Of a stretch of 64,000 nt of DNA, positions 46,931 to 57,384 are shown piece by piece. The position numbers and the translations under genes are program-made. The DNA is from Dentipellis sp. KUC8613 (taxonomy: Eukaryota; Basidiomycota; Agaricomycetes; Russulales; Hericiaceae), in contig NSJX01000011.1 of assembly GCA_002286715.1 (NCBI GenBank), positions 256,106 through 320,105 of the forward strand, in the 5' to 3' direction. Positions within the stretch are counted from its first letter, which is position 1. Each line of letters opens with the position of its first letter. The notes beneath the pieces are model-generated. The model was not told the DNA's origin, ran no database searches, and saw only the letters and a list, made by a program, of their open reading frames with translations.

Positions 46931-48994
46931 TCATGAGATGTTCTGGCTGGCGGTCTGCAGCACACCCTGCTCGTTGTTCTGGTCCTGGCCGAGCGTGGCG
47001 TACCCATCGTTGGGCGACTGGCCGAGCGTGCCACCAGCGGTCGTGCCCTGGACGAACGTGCCGGGCGCGGTAGCGAGGCCGTTGGACGACCACTGGTATT
47101 GGAGCAGACCGGAGACACCAGCCTGAATGCCGGCGTTCAACCACGCAGTGTAAGCAGAGTCACGTTGGGTGTCCGTGATGCCGACGCCGAGGGTAGCTTG
47201 CTGGCCTGCAAGACACAACGTGCATCAATACAACGGCATTCAAACAAATGGCCAAAATTGCACGTACGTTTGCGCGTGCTCGGGGCGGTGCCCAGCGCGG
47301 GCGTCGAGCTGTTGAAAGGCACGAACTGCTGAGCATTGCCTTGGGTGACAAGACCAAACCCGGTAAGCGCAAGGGGCTTGCCGACACTAGATGAAATGAA
47401 CAAGTGAAAATCAGCGCTCCGATCGCAACGACCGATCAATCAACACGCCATCTCGGGTTATGCGGCGACTTGCTGCAGAGTCGAGGAGAAAAGAACACTC
47501 ACGCTTGCGCAGAGGCGGCCTGCTGCTGGATCCAGTTGACACCCTCCTGCACGGTCTGGTTGAACGTGTCCTGGGTGGTGATCTGGCCCTGCGAGTTGTC
47601 GTCGCCGGCGGTGCCGAGGGTGTAGCTGTTCTGGTCGGGGAAGAGCTGGAAGGAGCCGAAGCCGATGTCAGGGATGTTGAGGATATCCTGGCTGTCCACG
47701 CCCTGGGAGCCATCAAACGCGGTCCCAACGCTGCTCTGCCTCTTGGTCTCCCCTGCAGGCCACAACACCGCACTATTAGCAATCTGTATTCCGCAGTTCC
47801 GAACGTGTGCTTACCGGACGCCCAACGGCCACGAATCTTGACACCTTCACGCTTCTCGGCCGGGACAGCAGCACGCGCCTTGCGGCGCTTGTCAGCGATG
47901 TCACGGAGCAGGCGCGCCTTGGTCATGACACCGACGACAGAGCGGCGCTGGCCAGGAGCAGGCGAAGGCCTGGCCGCAGGAGTAATAGGGAAGAGCTTGG
48001 GGCAGTCCGGGCAAAGGAAGCCGTGGTTACTGAATAGGAACGTCAGCTTCCACGTTCCGCAAGACGTCATGGGACCGACTTACCCAGAGGAGACAAGGTG
48101 GTTGGGGTCAACGGAGCGAACGAACTTCGAAACATCAGCGTGCCACGATGTAACGGTGTTGGTGTTGCAGGAGCTGCTGGCGGCAATACTCGAGTTGCAG
48201 CGAGCGTCGTTGGCAAGTTCCCACGAGAACACGCGGGAGTTGTTCGCATAACGCGAGACGATCTGCTTCGTGTAGTTCTTGAAGATGTCCTTGATGGTCT
48301 CGTTGGTGTAGAACTCGTCGTGCTGCTTGGTGACACCAAACTCGCGGACGTATGCATCCATACCACCGTAGTCGTTGGAGAGGAAGTTGCGGGGAAGAGG
48401 CGTGGTCGTGGCATTGTCGTTGCGACGGGTGAAGGTGGCCGCAGTGGTGGTAGGGTTCCAGTTGTTGGTCAGGGAGAAGAGGACGTAGATGTTGTGCTGC
48501 TCGGCGAGCTCAATGAGCTTGTCGAGACGCTGGATGCCGTTGGGACCCTCGTTGACTTGGGTCGTGCCGTTGGCAATGAGCTGCAGCCACGTTCCGTTCT
48601 CGGGAATGGACGTGACGTCTAGAAAGAATGATAGGTAAGCATGCACGCAGAGATGCTGTCGAGGAGGCGCTTACCATTGAATGCCCATGTCCTCACGACA
48701 GTAATGCCCGCGGCGGACATGTTGGCAAGGGTGTTTGAGATGTCCTCATCCGAGTTGAGGAACGGCAACCAGTAGGCATTGGTGCCGACGAACCGGAACT
48801 CGCTGGAAACATGACGGTGAGGATGGACGCAAGCGCGTAGAGTGTGGCGCCACAAACCTTCCGTTGACGGAGAACTGGCCGTTCGCTACAGAAGCGAAAG
48901 GAGACGATTGGCGTTTGACCGTTCGTGAGGGAGTCGTTGCAGCATAAGCCGTCAGAACGTTCAGGGCGGCAGTCAACCAAAAGGAGGAACGCAT
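46931..48994 (-). CDS. Secreted GH5_7 mannanase-like protein lacking both catalytic glutamates
   Basis: Seven exons (48994-48858, 48802-48675, 48618-48084, 48029-47815, 47752-47503, 47386-47268, 47205-46931) give 552 residues. A signal peptide (1-19) and a KR site precede the barrel. FRFVGTNAYWLPF, VVRTWAFND, LTNNWNP, DYGGMDAYVREFG and IGFGSFQLFPDQ place it in the GH5_7 endo-beta-mannanase fold. In active members the acid/base lies in WELANEPRC and the nucleophile in EEFG. Here these read WELANDARC and LTGFG, so both glutamates are gone while the fold residues around them stay. A 72-residue basic insert (about 267-338, CPDCPKLFP to RGRWAS) is present. It may be a binding protein or a non-canonical enzyme. 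Seven clean introns and an open frame argue against a pseudogene. Confidence 0.88.
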
Positions 48995-49705
48995 GGTGAC
49001 TATGTCCTCTCAGTGAACGGGGAGGGAACAAGGAAGCTTGGGCCAAAAGACGCAAGAAACGGAACACACGTTCCCGAGACTTATATAGCTCGCCTCGTTG
49101 GTCCGGAGAGTGCCTGGCCAGTGATTCGCTTGAGCGCCCGTCTTTCAGGGTCCTACGATTGCCGCAGGCTGTGAACGCCGTTCTCTGTGCTCATCATGAT
49201 GGTTCTCGGCATATAATTTAGGGATGACTACTGAATCCAGTAATTCTGGGGTACGCTGCAGCGCATCTGCAGGTGGCCCGGTGCATGCCATTTTGCGAAG
49301 CGGCAGGTTTTTGGCATCGCCAAGGCAGAATCTATCAATTGTTATGTCAATTGTACGGGGGTATGATGCACAGATTGTGCCAGACCCTTGTGGGCGCGAA
49401 GCATGCAGTGATTTACGCACAAACACAATAAAGACCGCTATCGATGGGGAAGGGTGAAGTGAGAAATTGCAGCACTACAGGGCCGAGTGAGGAACAAGCG
49501 GGGCGCGCTCTGGCGCGATGTGCACATCGTGGAACGGTGAGCTCGGACGACCATCAGCGGCAGTAAATTCTTGCCGTTTGCTGGAGAGCTGATCGCTACG
49601 GAACAGCCACAGGATCGCCCTCCAACCGCCGTCGCCGCCCGAATTTCCGCCCGCCGCCCCATTGGCCACCACTGAGTACTGCACCTGTCTCCAGCTCAGC
49701 CTCAC
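48995..49705. other. Divergent promoter region
   Basis: This region lies between the GH5_7-like gene (-) and the MGR3-like gene (+). Apart from the TATA element at 49081-49088 I see no gene, RNA or repeat. Confidence 0.4.
49081..49088 (-). promoter_or_regulatory. TATA box of the GH5_7-like gene
   Basis: The minus strand reads CTATATAA about 90 bp upstream of the start codon at 48994, which suggests a real, inducible promoter for this catalytically altered protein. Confidence 0.5.
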
Positions 49706-51286
49706 ATGCTTCCAAGACCCATCGTCCGGACGCGCTTTCCGACGCGTCCTCATCGCATCCTCCGCGCCCCCGCCCCCGGGCTTACCGCTCGCTGCTATGC
49801 CTCCACCGGCCCAAAGCCCCCTACCCGCTGGCCGGAAGACCATACCACCGACCCGTCGGTCCTCGCAGAGGGGAACTACGCGCGACATGCACTGTTCACA
49901 CTTGATTTCTTCAGGCGCCTCATCCAGTTTTCGCTGATCGGTGTCTTTGGCACCGGTCTCGTGGCCTTCTCACTCTTCGAAGGCGCGCACATGTACGTAG
50001 AGAAGGTGGAACTAGCGCCAGAACAAGATGGCGAGACGCAGCGGTGGGAGTGGGATCTGGAAGCAGAGAGATGGACAGGTGGACGCGATGGTGGGACGGA
50101 CTCTGGCCTAGGTTTCAAGGGACGGCACGCCGTCCGTGCCGCCTTCATGTCACTCAACTGGGGCGTCGGCTCGTCGAAAGTCGTCGAAAAGCACGGAGGA
50201 TCTGGAACCGTGAACACCATTGACGCACCACTGGAGTACGCGCAGGAGTACTTGAACATCGCGTACAACATTGCTCAGAGCAAAGAGGCTTCGGGCTCCA
50301 GACTGCGACCAGAGACCGTGGCAGAGATTCTGGCACGACGAGCGGACGCCATTGAACGCATGGGGACACCAGAAACTCTGTTTGAAGCCCGTGCCGAATA
50401 CCAGCATGTTTGGGCGCGTCTATCTGCCAATACCCCTGATGCTGCTCGTATTGCTCTCAAGCTGGGCGATCTCAATAACAGGCTGGGCAACACACAAGAT
50501 GCCTTGCTATGGTGGTCTCGGTCAATCCATCTTATCGACGGTCATAGCGACAACCATCCTCCGGTTCCTGTCATCCCTGCATCACCTCCCGCATCCCCAT
50601 ATCTGCAGCGCACCCTTGCATCCGCCCTGGTCTCGTTATCCGCCTTCTACGCAACGTCCGGGCAGTTGCACCAAGCGGAAATTGTCCAGAATTCGGCTCT
50701 TGGTCTGTTACGTGAAGCTCCTGTTAAGCCATTGTCGGGGGGGTCCGCACCCGAGAGACTCCATGGACTATACCTATTGCACCGTTCTTCTCTTCTATCG
50801 ATTCATCACGCCGAAGTCCTCTATGCTCTGCGTAAACCCCTCGATTCTTCAATCGGCTGGTTGACCAAAGCTGCAAAGTCCTCGGAACAAGTTGCCCTGG
50901 CATTGACAGGACTCCCACCAACTCATCCAGATGCTCCTCAGTCGAAGATTCCCCATCCGCCCGCGTCGGAGGCGCCCCTTCTGACCGCGTACTCAAAGTC
51001 GCAGTCCATGAAGAAGCCTGCGCGGAACCTGCTTCGCGATGCACGACGCTCTGCGGCGGAGGCTTGGAACCTTGTTGGTATCCTGACAGAAAAGAAGGGA
51101 GACATCGGCGCGATAAACGATGCCCTCGAATGCTACGAGCGTGCCTTGGGCTGGGCAGGTGTCGCCGCAGACAAGGCCGGTGGGATTGGCCGCGCAGGGG
51201 AAGGTGTGTTAGACGCCGAATGGGCCGCACTATGGGGGAACTATGTCCGTGTGAAGGAAGCAGTACACAAACCGCACAAGGCATAA
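49706..51286 (+). CDS. MGR3-like mitochondrial TPR protein
   Basis: A single uninterrupted exon encodes 526 residues, unusual in this intron-rich window. The N-terminus is Arg-rich (RPIVRTRFPTRPHRILRAP), a mitochondrial presequence. One membrane helix follows (LIQFSLIGVFGTGLVAFSLF, about 70-90), then a soluble domain with TPR-like helical pairs (YAQEYLNIAYNIAQ, DAARIALKLGDLNNRLGNTQDAL, RTLASALVSLSAFYATSGQL, AEAWNLVGILTEKKGDI). This layout matches yeast Mgr3, an adaptor that with Mgr1 delivers substrates to the i-AAA protease Yme1. The identification is from architecture and needs confirming. YME1 itself lies 4.5 kb away. Confidence 0.7.
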   Translation: MLPRPIVRTRFPTRPHRILRAPAPGLTARCYASTGPKPPTRWPEDHTTDPSVLAEGNYARHALFTLDFFRRLIQFSLIGVFGTGLVAFSLFEGAHMYVEKVELAPEQDGETQRWEWDLEAERWTGGRDGGTDSGLGFKGRHAVRAAFMSLNWGVGSSKVVEKHGGSGTVNTIDAPLEYAQEYLNIAYNIAQSKEASGSRLRPETVAEILARRADAIERMGTPETLFEARAEYQHVWARLSANTPDAARIALKLGDLNNRLGNTQDALLWWSRSIHLIDGHSDNHPPVPVIPASPPASPYLQRTLASALVSLSAFYATSGQLHQAEIVQNSALGLLREAPVKPLSGGSAPERLHGLYLLHRSSLLSIHHAEVLYALRKPLDSSIGWLTKAAKSSEQVALALTGLPPTHPDAPQSKIPHPPASEAPLLTAYSKSQSMKKPARNLLRDARRSAAEAWNLVGILTEKKGDIGAINDALECYERALGWAGVAADKAGGIGRAGEGVLDAEWAALWGNYVRVKEAVHKPHKA

Positions 51287-51926
51287 CTGCCTTCCATGTT
51301 TCGAGCGTGAGTCTCCATCATGTTTTTCCGCTCTTTGTAGAGGGAGAGTAGCGCTGAAGCGGACGTAGGTCGTCGATGCCCATGGATGACAGCCTTCTCG
51401 GCACGGATGGACCCGCCGATTCTATATGTGCCGGGCGCTAGGGTGCTTTTGCATGTAGAATTTGCGGCGTTATATGGAAATCTTCCAGATTCTCGTCGAC
51501 TATTCGACGGGTGCTCTTTACCGTGTTGAAGAGCGCCCTGCCTATATTTGCTATCGTGTTATGTCTTAGAAGGAGGTTTTGCTGACTATTTGGCAAGAGG
51601 CATGCGAGATACACACGAGCTACTACATACACGCCATGAGGTTACTCTTCGCAGTCCCTGTCGGGGTTGTGTAACATGTCGGCATGTGCTTCAGCATCAG
51701 ATAACACCGACTACGAGTCCGAGACATGGGATGATGTTATGCTTGTGAGAATAGAAGGGTGTTCGGGAAGTGCATCTCGTACATGTGAAGCAGTCGAAAA
51801 GCACAGTACAGAACGTTGCATGAGGCAGGGAAGCCCGAGCTTGTAATTACGAGACGCGACGCGTCGCTCACGTGCGGGTGAGTAGGAGATGGAAGACGCC
51901 GATCGGTGTCTGGCCGTGTCCTGTCC
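51287..51926. other. Intergenic region upstream of DPP3
   Basis: This stretch holds the 3' flank of the MGR3-like gene and the DPP3 promoter. No coding or repeat structure was found. Confidence 0.4.
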
Positions 51927-54900
51927 ATGTTTGTGCTCCGAAGGGCCGCTCAAAGGCACAGCAGCAGGCAGCTCTTGCGTGACCAGCTGTCCAGATCCCA
52001 CCCTTGGCAGAACAACCGAGTATTCACCAAGCCCCAATCCTTCAAGTTCGCGACTGCCGCCAACATGTCTGAACGCTTCCTTGCCGATCGCGACGCGCCC
52101 GTCAGCGGCCTGCAGGTGGGCAAGTCGTTCCAGCAGCTCAGGTGCGGCTCTCAATCAGGATCAGTGCATGATCCATAGATATCTCATCCCCGCGCGCCGC
52201 GGAGCACTCACGAATCTATGAACCTCTTTACAGCTCCAAGGAGAAGAAGTATGCACACTATCTGGGTGAAGCTTCGTGGGCCGGCGCCCGCATTATAATG
52301 GGACAATCGACTCCCTATGCCGAGAAACTGCATGATCTCCTGATCTTGACATTCAGCTCCAACGGCAAGCTTGCCGACTTGGAGAGCCTGAAGAAGGCCG
52401 CTGGTCTGTCAGATGAGGAGTGGCAGGATGTCCTCCAGTATTCCAGTCAAGTGAATATTTGTCCCACAACCGGCTGTCCTCCACGAAATATCATGCTTAG
52501 CAGTTATCCATGTTAGGTGTTCTCCAACCTGGTAAACTATAAGACGTTCGGGTTCACCAAGTTCGTGCCTCGCGTCCCGCAAGCCAAGTTCGCAGCAGTC
52601 GTTGAGAACTCGCCGAATGCTGCCAATGCGGTCCCTCTCTGGAACGAAGTAAGCGCTGAATAAGACTGGTGTAAGTAGGCCGCTCTGAACACGAGCTGCG
52701 CTCAGTTGAAGGACCAAATCTATGCTACGGCCCCCGACGCGAGCCTGTTCATTGGCAAGCCTCGTCTGGGCCACGTCTCCAATTACTACCTCGGACAAAC
52801 CATCACAGACGACGAGGTCGCCGCTGTACAGGCAGCTGCGGAGAAGATTGGTATTGACGTTCTGAACACCCGGTCTGTCTTCTATTTCACGCGAGTCTAC
52901 CTCGGTCTCTCATGTATCGTTGGCTGAACAGAGTACGCAAGAATGGCCCCAATGACTTCGACCTGCTCGTCGCGTCGGTCAACCCGCAGTCTAGCGTAGC
53001 CCATGACATCCAAGTTCAGGGCGCCACGGCGAAGTTAAACGTCATCTACGGCGATTTCTCTCAGTCGTTGAAGAAGGCCGTCGATGCACTGACAGAGGCA
53101 AGGGTTATCCGACCCAAATGACTCTGCCTTCTTACATTATTCTGTAGGCGAAGAAGTACGCAGCGAACAAGAACCAGGAAGATATGATCGATGGATACAT
53201 CAAGTCGTGCGTGCTGTTCTGATACGATGTCCAGGGAATCCTGGGTGACAGAATACTGATTGCACTGTAGGTTCTCAAGCGGCTCCATCGAGGAACACAA
53301 AGAGGCATCGAAGTCCTGGGTCAAAGACGTCGGACCCGTCGTCGAGAGCTACATCGGCTTCATCGAGACTTACACCGACCCGTACGGCGGCAGGGCGGAG
53401 TGGGAAGGTGACCCATCCCGCTGCCTTCGGAGGTAACTGCTAATGTCAAGTACTGTTGTCCATCCATCAGGCTTTACCGCGATTGTGGACAAGGAGCTCA
53501 GCGCTAAGTACGAGACGCTGGTGAATGGCGCCCCGGAGCTCATCAAGGACTTGCCATGGGGCAAGGACTACGAAGTCGACACGTTCCGGAAGCCTGATTT
53601 TACGGCTCTTGAAGTCCTGACCTTCGCTACTGGAGGTGTGTCTACCGTGACGATAGGTTATCACATTGACTGACATTGTCGTTTATAGGCATCCCTGCGG
53701 GCATTAACGTATGTATTTGTTGACGCAGCTATACTGTGTGCTGATGTTTACGTTTATGCACTGTTGGGCAGATCCCGGTAAGGATGATTAGTCCGGATAC
53801 CTGCATGAGTCTGACAGAGCTGTTCTAGAACTACTACGACATCCGAGAGTCAACTGGGTTCAAGAACGTCTCCCTCGCGGTAAGTGCTTCAAAACACCAC
53901 GGCATCATGGTATGGGCTAATCTATGTTGTGTAGAACATTCTTGCTGCCAAGTCTCCCAGTACGACTACCGTTCATCGCTACTGATCACACACCTCTAAA
54001 TATATTTCCCAGATGAGGTGGTGACATTCGTCCATCCCGACGATTTGGAATTGTACAACGCATGGGACACTCGTGCATTTGATGTCCAAGTAGCAAATCA
54101 CGAGCTCCTCGGCCATGGATCCGGGAAGCTCTTCAAGGAGGACGAGCAGGGCAAGAAGAACTTCGACCCCGAGAAGGTACGCTACATCCAGTAAGCGCAT
54201 GAGCCATATATCTGACATTGTAGGATAGGTCATCAACCCCCTCACCGGAAAGCCTGTGTCAGTCTTGTCCTTGAATTTTGTATAGCATCGCAGCCTGATC
54301 GCAGGACCACCGTGTAGCACGTCGTGGTATAAGCCCGGACAAACCCCCGGCTCCGTCCTTGGCGAGGTATCTTCCTCTATGGAAGAATGCAGAGCCGAGA
54401 CTGTCGCCATGTATCGTAAGTGCCCCAAAGTCCTACCGTCAACAGCATACCACTTACCTGATGGTGGCTGAAGTGGCCAGCAACCGCTCCATCCTCAAGA
54501 TTTTCGGTGTAAGGCCATCTGCTCTACTTTAACGTCATTCTGCGCTCACCAGTCTCTCCCTCTAGTATACCACCCAAAAGGACGTCGAAGACATCACCTA
54601 CATCACCTTCCTGCTCATGGCGCGCGCCGGCCTGCGCGCGCTGGAGTTCTACGACCCTGCCACGCAGAAGCATGGCCAGGCACATATGCAGGCCCGGTAT
54701 GTCATCCGCCGTGCTGCACCGTGTCTGAGAGCAGTCCTGATAGACCCTTGATAGGCTGGGCATCACACAGCATCTCATCCGGGGAGGCATCGTCCGTCTC
54801 GAGGAGATCCGCGACAAGAGTGGCAAATTGGAAGACATCTACGTTCGGGTCAGTGTGTTTGCAGACACGACGTTCGATTGGATTTGCTGATAGCGTTGCT

Positions 54901-55259
54901 CGATAGGTCGACCGGGAGAAAGTGTACACGCATGGCAAGGAGGTCGTAGGCAAGCTTCTTGTGGACTTGCAAGTCCGCAAGAGCACCGCAGACGGCGCGG
55001 GTGCCCGCGAGTTCTACGCGCAGCTGACGAAGCCGCTGCCCGGCTGGGAAGGCGAGATCCGTGACCTTGTGCTGAAGAAGAAACAAGTACGTGTGCATCA
55101 TCTTCGGCTTGAGGGACTGATACCGACAAACAACTTTTGTAGCCCCGTAAGCTCTTCTGCCAGCCGAACACCGTCATCGAGAACGGCGAGGTGGTGCTGA
55201 AGGAGTACCCTCTGACGGCTGCGGGAGTGATCGAAAGCTTCATTGAGAGGAGACTGTAG
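51927..55259 (+). CDS. DPP3: Dipeptidyl peptidase III (M49 zinc peptidase)
   Basis: Twenty exons join to 737 residues. The M49 zinc motif HELLGH (in [13 protein letters not shown]) and the second motif EECRAE are intact, giving the two His and the Glu that bind zinc plus the catalytic Glu. Other family blocks are [67 protein letters not shown] and [12 protein letters not shown]. It removes dipeptides from the N-terminus of short peptides. Two in-frame starts are plausible: 51927 gives an Arg-rich leader that could target mitochondria, and 52065 (MSERFLAD) gives the usual cytosolic 691-residue form. Exon 10 (53772-53777) is only 6 nt and encodes Ile-Pro. Confidence 0.95.
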
Positions 55260-55516
55260 ACTGAATGTCTCACAATATATCTACAGGAATCCATCCGAGA
55301 GAGAAAAAAAGGAACCACATGTATCAATATGACAATATGCCTGCAGCCTGAGGGCCAGAGGCGGTAGCTATTTAAACGAAGGATAATAAGAAATGAAGTC
55401 CTGGTATCTCAAATGCAGTAGATCAAATTTAAGGTAATGCTGCACATCTAAGGAGGGTGGACTCGGGAGAGTCTATGGGCAATCCGGAAATTGCACGGGT
55501 GCCAGAACCGGTTCGA

Positions 55517-57147
55517 TTAGAGCACCTCACGCACGAGCGCGACGACGACTGTGACGCTGCAGGACGGGTCAGTGACGAAGCGGGTAATAACGGTCGATTA
55601 CGATACATACTCATCCATTTTCTGTAAGAGACGCGTTAGTAATGGCCCATGTAAAGACGATTGGACAAACTTACCCCGCCGCGGTAGAACAGTCCCTCGC
55701 GGGCTGCAGCCTCTGTGTACGCCGATACTGCGTGAGCTGTGTTACGAGCCCTAGGGACAGGATGACAAGAGCTTACTTTCGAACGGCGTGACGCGCACTT
55801 TGCTCGACATGCATGCCCGGGCGTACTCCACCGTGCGGTCTGCCATGGTCTGCACCTGCATGTCCTCCGGCCCGCCTGCGCGCGAGACGAGGCTGCATAG
55901 CGAGAGAATCTCGTTGTTGAACACGTTATCGGACAATCCATCAGTCTGCAAAGTAAGCGGATTAGTGTAGTTGATGGAGAAATGTCGGGGGCGTAAGCAT
56001 ACATATGCTATTACAATATCTCCATCCCGCAACTTTGTCTCGTACAAGTCAGCGTCTGACGGCATGTCTACCGCCATGTCTTCGTGATCGACATGCGAAG
56101 GGAGCTTTGCGAGCTGTCTGCTCCGGGAGGTCAGCGTCATTACCTGTCGGAGCGCGTCCGGCTTACAGTGGGCAGTTGAAAAAGTGAGTTTGTGAAGGTT
56201 GTCGGTAAAAGACCGCAGATGACCGAATGATCATGAAGCCACTATCTCCTAGGCTAAACGGGATGGGGCTCAAAAAGGGGCTGTTCTATGGGCGATGGAT
56301 TTGGTCTTACTTTGCGGCTCGTAGAACCCCATTCGAAGCGTTCAGATTGATGATACACGCTGTACTAGAGCCTGTCGTGCAGAAGCATCGTGTTTGTAAT
56401 CGCGCGTTATGGCAGCCGGAGTGCGACGTACCAGCAAGGACCGCCCTTTCCCTCATGACACCGTCGTGGGCCAGCGCGAGGCATTCGCCCGGAGACAGCT
56501 CCCAACCCTCCACCTCCTCGCGATCTTCGTAATCCTGGGTTGGGTCGATCTCCGGCTCTCCTGGCCATGCATTCTTCGCGTATCGATGTGCATGGTACAT
56601 GAGGGCCTGCGAGAATAGTGACGGGTCTACGCCGCTTTCAACCCATCCGCCTACTCCGTCGGCTACACCGAAGGATACGCCCTTACGAACCAAATAACGA
56701 GCTTAAGCCCGGACTGCGATTTCATAACGTGAAAGCTTACCCACCGATTGATTTCGCATCTTGGGTGCGCAAAGAGGGCATCAGTCCCGGTTCTCAGTGT
56801 CGTCTGGAAATAGACCGGCGAAAAACCAAGCTCACATCTTCGATGTAAAAGAAGTCCTCTCCCGCGCTCTTACTCGAGCCCGCTTTCGGACGCGACAGTG
56901 TTTTCTCCCTCCATTTGCCAATCGGGCTATCTGGCGGGAACGGCTGGGTGGTGTTGGCCATGGTGTGCCGCTTGCTAGGCGGGTCGGGGGGCTTCGCCTG
57001 CCAACTGGCTCCGATATGGAACCGGTACGGACGAGGCATATTTGACGCGAAGCGGACACATGTTCGGGCTGCGTGGCTATTTCGCGGGGAGACGGTCGCG
57101 GTTAGCACGAAGGATGCGTGGGGGAGCTTGGGCAGGCGGATGGTCAT
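55517..57147 (-). CDS. PTC7: PTC7-type mitochondrial protein phosphatase 2C
   Basis: Ten exons join to 373 residues. The N-terminus is basic with few acids (LPHASFVLTATVSPRNSHAA), a likely mitochondrial presequence. PP2C motifs for the two-metal site are present: GEDFFYIEDM, GVADGVGGWVESG, NLGDSGFMIIR, YTDGLSDNV and the final KMDDVTVVVALV. The order and the SLFSQALMYHAHRYA block match fungal Ptc7/Azr1. In yeast, Ptc7 dephosphorylates Coq7 and controls ubiquinone synthesis; the same target is likely but inferred. Two exons are very short, 15 nt (56745-56759) and 11 nt (55611-55621); the latter restores the DDVTVVV motif only when spliced. It converges with DPP3. Confidence 0.93.
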
Positions 57148-57384
57148 GGTGGAATGAAGGTTTACAAAATGCGAGGAGGTAGGATAAGTACAAGAAGAGA
57201 TATTGTGGAAGAACTCTAGCGCAAGTTGCACAGCTGCACCACACGTCACAATCTTCAGACGCGTACCGTGCCGCGCTCACGTAATGCTCCTTCGCGTTCG
57301 AACCAGATCTAAAAACAGCCCCGACCACTCCGGCTCGACGATCTACAGCACAAGAGCAATCGTAGCAACGGTACATGCGCACTG

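Noticed and set aside
46931..48994. GH5_7-like gene as a pseudogene
   Set aside because: Catalytic residues are lost but signal peptide, seven introns, full frame and promoter TATA are intact, so it is listed as a coding gene.
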